A DNA stretch of 64,000 bases from an uncultured bacterium (GCA_905182795.1 CAJJCZ010000009.1:60119-124118); one strand, 5' to 3'. Positions 26,072-35,054 are shown, counted from the first letter of the stretch. Notes: a model not told the origin generated them from the sequence alone. Program-made: numbers and translations.

Positions 26072-26569
26072 ATGTCTATTGAAAATCAATTAGGAGCTGT
26101 CTCTCATGAAGATTGGATGCGTCGTGCTTTAAGCATTGCATCAAAAGGAATGAGAGAAGATGAAGTGCCAATCGGCGCTATTGTTGTCTATAAGGGGAAA
26201 ATTATAGGTCAAGGATATAATCAATGCGAATCATTAAATGACTCTACTGCTCATGCAGAAATGTTAGCAATTACAGCAGCATCTAATACCATAGGAGACT
26301 GGCGATTAACTGATTGCAGTCTTTATGTTACGAAAGAGCCATGTTCTATGTGTGCTGGAGCTATTATAAATAGCCGTATTGATGCTCTATATTTTGGATG
26401 TTATGATGAAGATTTTGGTGCCTGTGGTTCCAAATTAGATATTTGTGGAAATCCTACCTTTAAAACTCCTAGTGTTGTTAGGGGGAATGTTTTAGGTGGA
26501 GATTCACTTGTTTTGATTCAAGATTATTTTTTTAAAAAAAGAAAAAAGAAGAAAGATTTAGAATTTTAA
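26072..26569 (+). CDS. tadA: tRNA adenosine(34) deaminase TadA
   Basis: Deaminates A34 of tRNA-Arg(ACG) to inosine so it can read CGU, CGC and CGA. 165 residues. Zinc and catalytic residues are in 'STAHAEMLAI' (HAE, about 67-76) and 'KEPCSMCAGAII' (PCxxC, about 90-101). 'EVPIGAIVV' and 'GCYDEDFGACGS' are TadA-specific. The ATG lies 3 bases after the substrate tRNA gene and has no ribosome binding site outside it. The Lys-rich end 'KKRKKKKD' is basic. Its stop abuts that of a convergent gene. Confidence 0.93.
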   Translation: MSIENQLGAVSHEDWMRRALSIASKGMREDEVPIGAIVVYKGKIIGQGYNQCESLNDSTAHAEMLAITAASNTIGDWRLTDCSLYVTKEPCSMCAGAIINSRIDALYFGCYDEDFGACGSKLDICGNPTFKTPSVVRGNVLGGDSLVLIQDYFFKKRKKKKDLEF

Positions 26570-27328
26570 TTAAAGTAAATACGGTAAAATAGCTTTTCTA
26601 TTCTTTGGATAATTCTCGAATGTTTTATTATACCATTTATGACCAGCAATAGCTCTTGGAACAAGATTTGCTATAGTCCATATCGCAAAAGATAAACCTG
26701 CTAAAGACCATGTCATTAAGGCGAATGCGAGCCATTCCATTATTTCCCCTAAATAATTTGGATATGAGACATATTTATATATAAAACCACGGGGAATATA
26801 ATAACCTTCCTTTTCAGATCTTAGACGTAATAAAATATTGTCAGATTTAATATTGATAATAGCACCTATAAGAAATAGTATAATACCTAATATAAAATTC
26901 CATTCATATATGTATTCCAATGGGTAGGCTTGTATAAAGCCTAAATAATACCCATTGATAAAGCCATTGACTGTATTGAACATAAGTGCTAAAAAAATAA
27001 TTAAGAGTGGCATTTTAGACGGATTTTTCTGTCTAATAGGATAGATAATACTACGGTTAAAATAATGACCTATCCATAGAGCAAGAAATATGTATGAGAC
27101 CAAACTTTTTTCTATGGGTCCGGTTAAAAAAAAGTAACCAACCATAATTGGTGACATGATCTCCATAATCAACCATCCTAATTGACTGGGAATCATAATA
27201 AAGAACCAAGAACCCCAATTTGATTTAGAAAACTTACCGTATGGTGCAGGTATTTTTAATAAAACAAGGAAGGCTATGAATCCCAATAAGAACCAATAAT
27301 TTATTCCCGCTTGATAAATTTGTAACAT
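26570..27328 (-). CDS. Steroid 5-alpha-reductase-like membrane enzyme
   Basis: 252 residues from the ATG at 27328 (an upstream TTG at 27337 is less likely), with six or seven hydrophobic helices. The C-terminal signature 'YVSYPNYLGEIMEWLAFALM' and 'HKWYNKTFENYPKNRKAILPYL' is that of the 3-oxo-5-alpha-steroid 4-dehydrogenase family, NADPH-dependent reductases of steroid- or polyprenol-like lipids. Its bacterial substrate is unknown. A second, divergent relative lies at 60534-61403. Confidence 0.82.
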   Translation of the reverse strand: MLQIYQAGINYWFLLGFIAFLVLLKIPAPYGKFSKSNWGSWFFIMIPSQLGWLIMEIMSPIMVGYFFLTGPIEKSLVSYIFLALWIGHYFNRSIIYPIRQKNPSKMPLLIIFLALMFNTVNGFINGYYLGFIQAYPLEYIYEWNFILGIILFLIGAIINIKSDNILLRLRSEKEGYYIPRGFIYKYVSYPNYLGEIMEWLAFALMTWSLAGLSFAIWTIANLVPRAIAGHKWYNKTFENYPKNRKAILPYLL

Positions 27329-27372
27329 GGACAACAATTTATGGCTAATATTGATTCGTTCAAAGAGCGTTT

Positions 27373-28212
27373 ATGACTAATAAAACAATTATAGTAACAG
27401 GTGCAACTGATGGAATCGGTTTAGAGGCAGCTACTAAGATAGCTTCTCTTGGAAATCGCGTAGGTTTGATTGGTAGGAACCCAGAAAAGGGTGCAAAAGC
27501 AATTGAACGTATTACAAAATTAACTGGAAATAATAAGCTTGATTTCTTTCAAGCAGATTTAAGTTCGATATCTGAAATCAATAAGCTTTCTGAAGAAATT
27601 AAAAATAAATATTCTGAACTCAATGTCTTACTGAATAATGCTGGAGGGGCAAGCAAAGATAAAATTATTACTTCAGAGGGGCTTGAAAAAACATTCGCAA
27701 CTAATCAAATGAATTATTTTACACTTACCACTAACCTTATGGATATGCTATCAGCATCTGAAGGCTCTAGAGTGGTTAATGTTGCATCCAATGCTCATAT
27801 TGGTGCAGATATTGATTTTGATAATATTAACGGCGAAAAAGGCTATTCTTTTTGGAAGGCATACTGTGTCTCAAAATTAATGAATATAATGTTTACATAT
27901 AGATTAGCAGAAATACAGGATAAAGTTACAGTGAATGCATTACATCCAGGGTTTGTCGATACAAACATAGGAGGAAATGAAGGATCTGTTATCAAAAAAA
28001 TTGTCAAGTTTGGATCAAAGCTTTTTGCGAGAACAGTAGAAAATGGAGCAGATTCAAGTATTTATCTTAGTACTTCAGATGAAGTAAGTAATGTTTCTGG
28101 AAAATATTTTTTTAAATGCAGAGAAATAAAATCATCAAAAGTATCTTACAATAAAGAGCAGTGGAATCAAGTGTGGAGTTTGTGTGAATCTTATAAGGAG
28201 AAACTATCGTAA
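27373..28212 (+). CDS. Short-chain dehydrogenase/reductase
   Basis: 279 residues with a Rossmann start 'VTGATDGIGLEAA' (8-20, TGxxxGIG), 'LNNAGG' (about 87-92), the Ser in 'VNVASNAH' (about 137-144) and the catalytic pair in 'YCVSK' (about 161-165). The sequence resembles retinol-dehydrogenase-like SDRs acting on lipophilic alcohols. The substrate is not identifiable. It is coupled to a thioesterase by a TAATG overlap. Confidence 0.88.
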   Translation: MTNKTIIVTGATDGIGLEAATKIASLGNRVGLIGRNPEKGAKAIERITKLTGNNKLDFFQADLSSISEINKLSEEIKNKYSELNVLLNNAGGASKDKIITSEGLEKTFATNQMNYFTLTTNLMDMLSASEGSRVVNVASNAHIGADIDFDNINGEKGYSFWKAYCVSKLMNIMFTYRLAEIQDKVTVNALHPGFVDTNIGGNEGSVIKKIVKFGSKLFARTVENGADSSIYLSTSDEVSNVSGKYFFKCREIKSSKVSYNKEQWNQVWSLCESYKEKLS

Positions 28213-28655
28213 TGAAGCAAAGAATTCTTATGCGTTCAGAATATAATTTTTTTAATACTGCATCAACTAGATGGAGAGATATGGATGGATTAGGACATAT
28301 TAATCATACCGTATACTTAGGCTTATTAGAGACAAAACATAAAGAGTTTATTGATCACATTCATGGCGACAACAATGATCACGAGTTTGGTTTGCAGAGT
28401 ACGGAAGCAGGTTTATTGGCTTCTATGAAAGTTATGTATATAAAACAAGTTCGCCATCCTGCAGAGCTTGATATAGGATATCGCATTACTAGAGTAGGTT
28501 CTAAAAGTTACGATGTTCATCAAGCTATTTTTCTAAAAGGAGATGATGAGCCTGCATTCCAAAGTATCCACACATTTGTAATGTTTAACTTTGTAGAGCA
28601 AAAATCTATTCCAGTAGGAGATCTTATTAAAAATAATTTAAAAGAGGTAAAATGA
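28212..28655 (+). CDS. Hotdog-fold acyl-CoA thioesterase (4HBT type)
   Basis: 147 residues in a single hotdog domain. 'TRWRDMDGLGHINHTVYLGLLE' (about 20-41) is the 4HBT signature, with Asp in place in the active-site region and the long 'hot dog' helix after it. Probably hydrolyses an acyl-CoA. It overlaps the SDR and, by 4 bases, yaaA. Confidence 0.8.
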   Translation: MKQRILMRSEYNFFNTASTRWRDMDGLGHINHTVYLGLLETKHKEFIDHIHGDNNDHEFGLQSTEAGLLASMKVMYIKQVRHPAELDIGYRITRVGSKSYDVHQAIFLKGDDEPAFQSIHTFVMFNFVEQKSIPVGDLIKNNLKEVK

Positions 28656-29416
28656 TTACACTATTATCCCCATCAAAAAAACTAAACTTTAATGAACAGA
28701 ATATTGTTCACAGTCATACCGAATGCGATTTTATTCAAAGTGCTGAATTATTAGCAAATGAAGCTAAAAATCTTACAGAAAATGATTTAAAAGAATTAAT
28801 GAGTATTAGCGATAATCTTGCAAAGCTAAATAGGGAGAGATTTGATAGATGGTCTCTACCTTTCAGTCCATCAAATGCAAAGCAAGCTATATTAGCTTTT
28901 GATGGAGGTGTATATTCGGGATTAAAAGCAGAAGATTTTAAAGACAAAGATTTTGATTTTGCTCAAGATCATTTGAGAATTTTATCAGGATTGTATGGAA
29001 TCTTAAAGCCTTTAGACCTTATTCAGCCCTACAGATTAGAAATGGGTGTATCTTTTAAGAATAATAAGGGAAAAAATTTATATGAATTTTGGAAAGAAGA
29101 TTTAACAAAAAATTTAAATAATACTTTAAAAGAGCATAGCAATCCTACAATAGTCAATTGTGCATCAGTTGAATATTTTTCAGCTATCGATCTAAGTAAG
29201 CTTGATGGAAAAATTTTATCTATTGTCTTTAAAGAGTATCGAGATGACAAATTAAAGTTCATCTCTTTTAATGCTAAAAAGGCTAGAGGATTAATGACTC
29301 AATATATTATGAAAAATAAGATTAATAGCAATGACGATATTAAAGATTTTAACTATGAGAACTATAACTTTGATTTAAAGCTTTCTGATGAATCAACTTT
29401 TGTATTCACCAGATGA
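28652..29416 (+). CDS. yaaA: Peroxide-stress protein YaaA (DUF328)
   Basis: 254 residues, normal family length. It opens 'MITLLSPSKKLNF' and contains 'FDGGVYSGLKAEDF' (about 83-96), 'HLRILSGLYGILKPLDLIQPYRLEMG' blocks (about 108-133), 'VNCASVEYFSAI' and 'KKARGLMTQYI'. E. coli YaaA binds DNA and lowers free iron under peroxide stress. The two preceding genes overlap it, so it may be expressed with lipid-type enzymes. Confidence 0.9.
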   Translation: MITLLSPSKKLNFNEQNIVHSHTECDFIQSAELLANEAKNLTENDLKELMSISDNLAKLNRERFDRWSLPFSPSNAKQAILAFDGGVYSGLKAEDFKDKDFDFAQDHLRILSGLYGILKPLDLIQPYRLEMGVSFKNNKGKNLYEFWKEDLTKNLNNTLKEHSNPTIVNCASVEYFSAIDLSKLDGKILSIVFKEYRDDKLKFISFNAKKARGLMTQYIMKNKINSNDDIKDFNYENYNFDLKLSDESTFVFTR

Positions 29417-29442
29417 ATAATAAAAAAATAAAGGAAATAAAG

Positions 29443-30924
29443 ATGAAAAAATACAATTTGATGCTATCGGTATTTTTTACAGCTATGCTATTTATTGGTT
29501 GTAATAACTCTGATGGTGAAATGTCTAGACAAGTAGGAGACGCTTCAAAAGAAGCTGCTGCTGGACTAGATGCGGCGCATCACGTCATGTTTGATTTAGC
29601 TAGAGCTGAATTTGATAAAGGGATTGATAAAGATCCTAATTGTGTGACATGTTATTTAAATAAGGCACATGTAGAACAAGATAGAGTCTTAAAAAGAGAG
29701 TTATTAGAAACTGCTCTAGAATTATCAAAACCTGGACATCCAGAAACTATGCTTGCTCAAGCAGCAGTAAATTGGATAAACGGTGAAGGTGATCGATTTG
29801 CAGGATATTCTGATTTATATAAAAAATATCCAAATGACAGATTCTTAGCTGCTGGTGCCTATAGGAGTCTTCAACGTGAAGATAAGGTCGAAGAAGCTAG
29901 AGAAATGTTATTAGAAGCAGCTGAAAGGCTAAACGCAGGACACTTATACAACTTATTGGCTTATTCTTATATGTGGAATATAGATCCTAAATCAGAAGAG
30001 TATGATATGGCATTACCATATATTGAGAAATATATAGAATTAGATCCAAAACAAGCAAATGCGTTGGATTCTCTTGGAGAATTTTATTTAAATAAAGGAG
30101 ATTATGATTTATCTATAAGATACTATATGGAAGCAACAGCAATCGATCCAACTTTTTCATGGGGTCCAAGAAACACCGCTTTAGCTCAGTATCAAGCAAA
30201 ATTATCTCATGACGAAGCGAAAATTATGCGCACAAGCACAGAAAATGAAGATGCAAATAATGCATTTGATATGGGAAGATGGCAGCTTTATAATTTAGAA
30301 TGGGAAAATGCATATAAATCATTTTCAAATGCAATTGAACAAGATCCCAACTTTGCACTTGCATATGCAATGCGAGCTAGAACAAGCGGTTTCTTAGGTA
30401 ATCAAGGTGATATTGAAGATGACCTAGATATTGCTGTTAGCATGTCTTTAAATGCCTCAGAAGATGAAGCTGCAATGATTAATGCAGTAGCTAATGATAT
30501 GAAAAGTGGAACTAATAGTTTTAATGCATTAAGCGAAGCATTATCTGATAAATATTCAGACGATTCATTTTTAGCATTTGAAACAGTTTTTGCTACAATC
30601 TCTGATAGAGGAGCAGATGTGGTTCTCGATAGAGCAAAAGCTTTATATTTAATGAATCCCAACTTTACTCCAGTATTAAATATGATGGGATATGCATATA
30701 TGGAAAAAGGTGACTTGGATAATGCAGGTAAGAAGTTCCAAGAACAAATTAGGAGAGCTTCTGGTTCAGCAAATCCTTACGATTCAATGGGAGATTATTA
30801 TTTAGCAATGAAGAATGATTCTGATGCATTAAGATATTTTGAACAATCAGTAAAAATGGGTCTTAAAGCCAGTATTGCTAAAGCTGATAGCTTGAAAAAT
30901 GAACTAGAAAAAGAAGATAAATAA
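29443..30924 (+). CDS. TPR-repeat lipoprotein
   Basis: 493 residues from the ATG at 29443, supported by AAGGA 9 bases upstream; the frame is open from 29413. The signal sequence with lipobox 'FIGC' ends at Cys 20, so the mature protein is lipid-anchored. The body is a series of TPRs, recognisable in 'ALDSLGEFYLNKGDYDLSIRYYMEATAIDPTF' and 'MGYAYMEKGDLDNAGKKF'. Several N-terminal repeats are degenerate. Probably an envelope scaffold; partner unknown. Confidence 0.8.
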   Translation: MKKYNLMLSVFFTAMLFIGCNNSDGEMSRQVGDASKEAAAGLDAAHHVMFDLARAEFDKGIDKDPNCVTCYLNKAHVEQDRVLKRELLETALELSKPGHPETMLAQAAVNWINGEGDRFAGYSDLYKKYPNDRFLAAGAYRSLQREDKVEEAREMLLEAAERLNAGHLYNLLAYSYMWNIDPKSEEYDMALPYIEKYIELDPKQANALDSLGEFYLNKGDYDLSIRYYMEATAIDPTFSWGPRNTALAQYQAKLSHDEAKIMRTSTENEDANNAFDMGRWQLYNLEWENAYKSFSNAIEQDPNFALAYAMRARTSGFLGNQGDIEDDLDIAVSMSLNASEDEAAMINAVANDMKSGTNSFNALSEALSDKYSDDSFLAFETVFATISDRGADVVLDRAKALYLMNPNFTPVLNMMGYAYMEKGDLDNAGKKFQEQIRRASGSANPYDSMGDYYLAMKNDSDALRYFEQSVKMGLKASIAKADSLKNELEKEDK

Positions 30925-30932
30925 AGACTGAT

Positions 30933-30965
30933 AAAGAGTGTAGGACAAGTTTCTACACTCTTTCT
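30933..30965 (+). terminator. Strong intrinsic terminator
   Basis: An 11-bp stem AAAGAGTGTAG/CTACACTCTTT with a 9-base loop, followed by CTCTTTTT. It lies directly after the TPR lipoprotein gene and before the end of the convergent DUF1330-like gene. Confidence 0.85.
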
Positions 30966-30969
30966 CTTT

Positions 30970-31428
30970 TTATCTAAAGATTATTTTTCCAAACCAAGAG
31001 GCTAACCATAGCTTCATCTTCATAGATCTTGACATATCATAACATGTAATCAGTCGCGTATCTGCTAAAGCAGCTTCTCTATGTATGAATGAAGATTTAT
31101 ACCAATCAATTTCTGTCATTTCCAGAAATTTTTTCATATTAGGATACCATACTACTCCAACTTCATCCCATTTATCTTTATCTGGACCAATCATTGTTAA
31201 TCTTATTTTGGACCACCATAATACCTTTCCACCAACTTCTATAACTGCTTTAGTAGCAATATTAGCATATTTTTTATAGGCATCTCTTCCAGATATGTCA
31301 TTTAATGTAATATCTTTGTATTTAGCATTTTTATTATATGAAAAGAGGTTTATCTGGACGATAGGATTTTTATCATCGTGATTTTCTTTAGCATATTTAA
31401 TTGTTTGTTCTGTTGGAATTATGAACAT
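30970..31428 (-). CDS. DUF1330-like dimeric alpha-beta-barrel protein
   Basis: 152 residues with no signal peptide. 'IVQINLFSYN', 'SGRDAYKKYANIA', 'GGKVLWWSK', 'DEVGVVWYPNMKKFLEM' and 'HREAALADTRLITC' follow the DUF1330 / dimeric ferredoxin-like pattern. The role of this family is not established. A basic tail 'SRSMKMKLWLASWFGK' extends beyond the domain. It stands alone, convergent with the TPR lipoprotein. Confidence 0.7.
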   Translation of the reverse strand: MFIIPTEQTIKYAKENHDDKNPIVQINLFSYNKNAKYKDITLNDISGRDAYKKYANIATKAVIEVGGKVLWWSKIRLTMIGPDKDKWDEVGVVWYPNMKKFLEMTEIDWYKSSFIHREAALADTRLITCYDMSRSMKMKLWLASWFGKIIFR

Positions 31429-31502
31429 TATTTACAACCTTTCATTATTTATCATTATAAAATTTAAAACTTTTATTAAATTGTCGAAAGAAAAGGATTC
31501 AA

Positions 31503-33089
31503 TTGAGTAAAAATTATCAAATTTTAGCACTAAAATGGAGACCAAAACATTTTAAAGATGTTGTTGGTCAAGACCATATCACCGAAACGCTACAAAAGGC
31601 ATTCGAAAAGAATCGTATTGCTCAAGCTTTTTTATTTGCAGGTCCTAGGGGAGTTGGTAAAACAACAACAGCTCGATTATTAGCTATGTCCCTAAATGGT
31701 TCAGATACTCCTTCAATAGAGTACGATACTGATTCAGATGCAGTGAAAGAGATTATAGAAGGTAGATCTATGGATGTTATTGAAATTGACGGTGCATCAA
31801 ATAGAGGTATTGATGAGATTCGTGAATTGAGAGAGAATATTAAATTTATGCCTTTATCAGGCAAGTTTAAGGTAGTTATTATTGATGAAGTGCATATGTT
31901 AACAGTTCAAGCATTTAATGCACTACTTAAGACTTTAGAAGAGCCACCTACGCATGTAAAGTTTATTATGGCTACTACAGATATTCATAAAGTTCCACAA
32001 ACAATTATTTCTCGATGCCAACGTTTTGATTTTTTACCTATGACAAACACCGTTATTAAAGACAGGCTAAAACATATACTTAAAGTAGAGTCGGTAAAAA
32101 TTGACGACACTTCACTTGAATTGATTGCTAATAAGTCCGATGGTAGCATGAGAGATGCTTTAGGTTTTTTAGATCAAGTATTAGTATTTAGCGACGAAAA
32201 AATTACTACAGAGATGGTAATTGATTTGCTTGGCATTGTTCCTACAGAAATTTATTTTAATATTACAGATGCTCTTCACAATAAAGATGGAGATAGCCTT
32301 GTTTTATCTATACAAAAAATTAGAGATAAAGGTTATATCATCGAAGATCTTCTAAAAGGTTTGATAGGTCACTTTCGCAACCTTGCTTTACTTCATTATA
32401 CCAATGGGTTAGGGTTAGCTGGTATTTCACCGGAAGTAGCTAAAATCTACAAGAATATTAACTATGAATGGACATTGAAAGACGTAGTAAGATTGTCAAC
32501 AAATTTGTCAGAATTATACTCATCAATTAAGCAATTTTCAGATCAATATTTAATTTTTGAAATGACATTAATTAAATTGCTACAATTTGATAACAGTATA
32601 GATATTGAAAAGTTTTTAGAATCAGATATTGCTGAAAGTCCCGCACCTGCAAAGTTGGCTAAGAAGGTTGTTCCAAAGGTAAAGTCGGCACCTAAAGTTG
32701 AGATTGATCATAAAGAGCCTGCTAAAGAGGAAAAAAAGGTAAAAAAAAGTCCCTCTAAAATTTCTATAGATGATATAAAAGATTCTTGGAGCCAAATTCT
32801 AAAAAAAGTCTCTAAAGAAAGAGGGTCTATTGGAGTTTTGTTAGAAACATGTATCGTTGGCGATCTAAAAGATGATACTTTAGAGTTGATATCTTATGAT
32901 AGTAATGAGTTTAGTCAGAAACTTCTTAAGGATCCTTTTATCTTATCTACAATAAATTCAGTTTTAGGGGTTTCATTGAAGGTGAATATTGTTGTCGATA
33001 CCAACGTGGCAAAAATTGAAGAAGATGTAAAAGAAGAAATTAATCAAGATGATATTGTCAAATTATTTGACGGAAAGGATTTTGCATAA
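31503..33089 (+). CDS. dnaX: DNA polymerase III subunit gamma/tau, without zinc-finger cysteines
   Basis: ATPase of the clamp loader. 528 residues from TTG 31503. Walker A 'GPRGVGKTTTAR' (about 44-55), Walker B 'VVIIDEVHML' (about 121-130), sensor 1 'IMATTD' and 'SRCQRFDF' are intact, as are the lid and collar domains. A Lys-rich linker (about 385-425) leads to a tau-like C-terminal region. The four-Cys zinc module that normally follows Walker A (C-x8-C-x2-C-x2-C) is absent: after 'LAMSLNG' the segment reads 'SDTPSIEYDTDSDAVKEI'. The stop overlaps the next ATG. Confidence 0.94.
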   Translation: MSKNYQILALKWRPKHFKDVVGQDHITETLQKAFEKNRIAQAFLFAGPRGVGKTTTARLLAMSLNGSDTPSIEYDTDSDAVKEIIEGRSMDVIEIDGASNRGIDEIRELRENIKFMPLSGKFKVVIIDEVHMLTVQAFNALLKTLEEPPTHVKFIMATTDIHKVPQTIISRCQRFDFLPMTNTVIKDRLKHILKVESVKIDDTSLELIANKSDGSMRDALGFLDQVLVFSDEKITTEMVIDLLGIVPTEIYFNITDALHNKDGDSLVLSIQKIRDKGYIIEDLLKGLIGHFRNLALLHYTNGLGLAGISPEVAKIYKNINYEWTLKDVVRLSTNLSELYSSIKQFSDQYLIFEMTLIKLLQFDNSIDIEKFLESDIAESPAPAKLAKKVVPKVKSAPKVEIDHKEPAKEEKKVKKSPSKISIDDIKDSWSQILKKVSKERGSIGVLLETCIVGDLKDDTLELISYDSNEFSQKLLKDPFILSTINSVLGVSLKVNIVVDTNVAKIEEDVKEEINQDDIVKLFDGKDFA

Positions 33090-33403
33090 TGTTTGGAAAT
33101 ATGAAAGAAATGATGAAGCAAGCGCAGAATATGAAATCTGAAATGACTAAAATTAAAAAAGAATTAGAGAAGGTTGAAGTTGAAGGATCTTCTTCTAATG
33201 GATCATGCGTTGTTACTATGACAGCTGATATGAAAACTACTAGAGTTGAAATTCAAGAGACATTACTGAGTAGTGATGCATATATTATTGAAAATGCAAT
33301 CAAGGTTGCTGTTAATAATGCGTTAGAAAAAGCAAAAGACACTTCTGCAAAAAGACTTAAATCTGTAACAGGTGGCTTAATGGATAATATCCCAGGAATG
33401 TAA
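33089..33403 (+). CDS. ybaB: YbaB/EbfC nucleoid-associated protein
   Basis: 104-residue small DNA-binding protein forming a dimeric tweezer. 'MKQAQNMKSEMTKIKKELEKVEVEG' covers the N-terminal helix (Met-rich), followed by the beta-hairpin and 'ALEKAKDTSAKRLKSVTGG'. The dnaX-ybaB-recR order is widely conserved, and here all junctions are one-base overlaps, consistent with a recombination and replication operon. Confidence 0.92.
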   Translation: MFGNMKEMMKQAQNMKSEMTKIKKELEKVEVEGSSSNGSCVVTMTADMKTTRVEIQETLLSSDAYIIENAIKVAVNNALEKAKDTSAKRLKSVTGGLMDNIPGM

Positions 33404-34002
33404 TGAGTAAAGTAGTAGTATATATCGACCAATTAGTAGAGGCTTTAACAAAATTTCCTGGAGTAGGTAGAAAAGGAGCTGAACGTATTGCATATTTTAT
33501 TGTTCGCTCTAATAAATCTGTTGCAAAGGATTTGATAGTTGGATTAGATAATATAAGTGAGAAATTATCTAACTGCGATAATTGCGGAATGATCTTCTTA
33601 AAAGAAGATGAAGACTGTAGTTGTAATTCAAATCGAAATGTCTCATGCTTATGCGTTGTTGAAAATGTTGAGGATGCTGTAAAGATTGAAAATACCAATA
33701 GTTATGATGGTTTATATCATGTTCTTGGAGGCGCCATATCACCATTAGATGGTATAGGTCCGTCAGAATTATCATTTGATAAGCTTTTAAAGCGCATTGA
33801 TGATAAGTTAGAAGAAGTTATTATTGCTACAAATCCAAGCACGTCAGGTAATGCAACTGCGATGTATGTAGAAAAAATATTAAAAGATAAAAAAGTAATT
33901 ATTTCCAGATTGGCAGTAGGGTTACCTGTTGGCAGTAATCTAGAATATATAGATGACAAAACAGTGACTACCGCTATTCAGGGAAGGGTAAAGCTCAATT
34001 GA
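33403..34002 (+). CDS. recR: Recombination mediator RecR
   Basis: Loads RecA at gaps with RecO and RecF. 199 residues. The N-terminal HhH 'FPGVGRKGAERIAYFI' (18-33), a Cys4 finger, and the Toprim domain with 'CVVENVEDAVKIE' and 'YHVLGGAISPLDGIGP' (about 104-119) are present. The zinc ligands are spaced C-x2-C-x10-C-x-C, not the usual final C-x2-C. Overlaps ybaB by one base and pgsA by 4. Confidence 0.94.
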   Translation: MSKVVVYIDQLVEALTKFPGVGRKGAERIAYFIVRSNKSVAKDLIVGLDNISEKLSNCDNCGMIFLKEDEDCSCNSNRNVSCLCVVENVEDAVKIENTNSYDGLYHVLGGAISPLDGIGPSELSFDKLLKRIDDKLEEVIIATNPSTSGNATAMYVEKILKDKKVIISRLAVGLPVGSNLEYIDDKTVTTAIQGRVKLN

Positions 34003-34502
34003 AAAACTTTATCAATTTTTTAACTTATTCTCGCATTATTCTTACTCCATTTATTATATATCTTATCTATATCAACAGCTATACAGTAGCTGCAATAGTT
34101 TTTGCTTACTGTAGTTTTAGCGATGTTGCAGATGGAAGATTAGCCAGAAAACATAATCTTGTATCTGAAAAAGGTAATTACCTTGATCCTTTAGCAGATA
34201 AAATTCTCATGATAGGTACACTAACGATATTAGCTTATCAAGGAATAATATTACTTTGGGCTTATAGTATTATTATCGGTCGCGATATTTTAATTACGAT
34301 TTATAGAAGCTATCTTATTGGAAAGAACAAACCTCTGGTAACATCTCAATATGGAAAATGGAAAACTGTATTTCAGCATGTTATGGTTATTGTTATATTA
34401 TTAAACAATCCTACACAAGATATTATTAATCTAATCGTTTCATTTAATGCAATTTATGCAGCAGCAACAGGGGTTGAGTATGTCATCAAGAATGGATTTT
34501 AA
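33999..34502 (+). CDS. pgsA: CDP-diacylglycerol-glycerol-3-phosphate 3-phosphatidyltransferase
   Basis: Makes phosphatidylglycerophosphate in the inner membrane. 167 residues, about five helices. The CDP-alcohol phosphatidyltransferase motif D-x2-D-G-x2-A-R-x8-G-x3-D-x3-D is complete in 'DVADGRLARK...EKGNYLDPLADK' (about 42-68). It starts with TTG overlapping the recR stop. The next enzyme of the pathway, pgpA, follows after 6 bases. Confidence 0.88.
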   Translation: MKNFINFLTYSRIILTPFIIYLIYINSYTVAAIVFAYCSFSDVADGRLARKHNLVSEKGNYLDPLADKILMIGTLTILAYQGIILLWAYSIIIGRDILITIYRSYLIGKNKPLVTSQYGKWKTVFQHVMVIVILLNNPTQDIINLIVSFNAIYAAATGVEYVIKNGF

Positions 34503-34508
34503 AAAAAT

Positions 34509-35054
34509 ATGAATTATCAACTTGCAACTCTCTTTGGTCTAGGTAGGCTTCCAGGAGGAGGAACATGGGCTTCTTTATTTGTTTTGATAGTAACTATCTT
34601 ATCTAAAGATCCATCTAATACACTCCTATTCTTCATTTCTATCACACTTCTTTTTACACCTGCTATATATAAAAAATCATTACCTTTATTTAGCTCTAAA
34701 GATCCTAAGGAATTTGTATTGGATGAAGTAATTGGAATGGCTCTCGCTCTTATTGTAGTGCACACGTTTTCTAGTATTTTTGGAGGTTTTATTTTTAATC
34801 TTCCTGATTATATAAATAATCAAGAACTCTTATTTTTTACAACATTTATAGTATTTCGAATTTTTGATATAAGCAAAATAGGTCCTGTTGGTTGGATTGA
34901 TGACCCAAATACTGCACCAGTATGGTGGAGTAATATTGATAGTAGTGCTAAGGATTCTGCGTATATGAATGTTATAGGGGACGATATCATGGCAGCGCTA
35001 TTAACTGGTATTGTTGTTATTTCTATTTTAAGTACTTGTTTGTGGGTCATATAA
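34509..35054 (+). CDS. pgpA: Phosphatidylglycerophosphatase A
   Basis: Removes phosphate from phosphatidylglycerophosphate to give phosphatidylglycerol, directly downstream of PgsA in pathway and on the DNA. 181 residues. PgpA landmarks are 'GLGRLPGGGTWASL' (10-23), 'DPKEFVLDEVIGM' (about 65-77), 'FRIFDISKIGPVGWID' (about 117-132) and 'NVIGDDIMAAL'. The stop overlaps the cinA ATG (TAATG). Confidence 0.9.
   Translation: MNYQLATLFGLGRLPGGGTWASLFVLIVTILSKDPSNTLLFFISITLLFTPAIYKKSLPLFSSKDPKEFVLDEVIGMALALIVVHTFSSIFGGFIFNLPDYINNQELLFFTTFIVFRIFDISKIGPVGWIDDPNTAPVWWSNIDSSAKDSAYMNVIGDDIMAALLTGIVVISILSTCLWVI

Noticed and set aside
33357..33959. Minus-strand frames opposite recR
   Set aside because: Shadows of a well-supported recR gene; no family resemblance.
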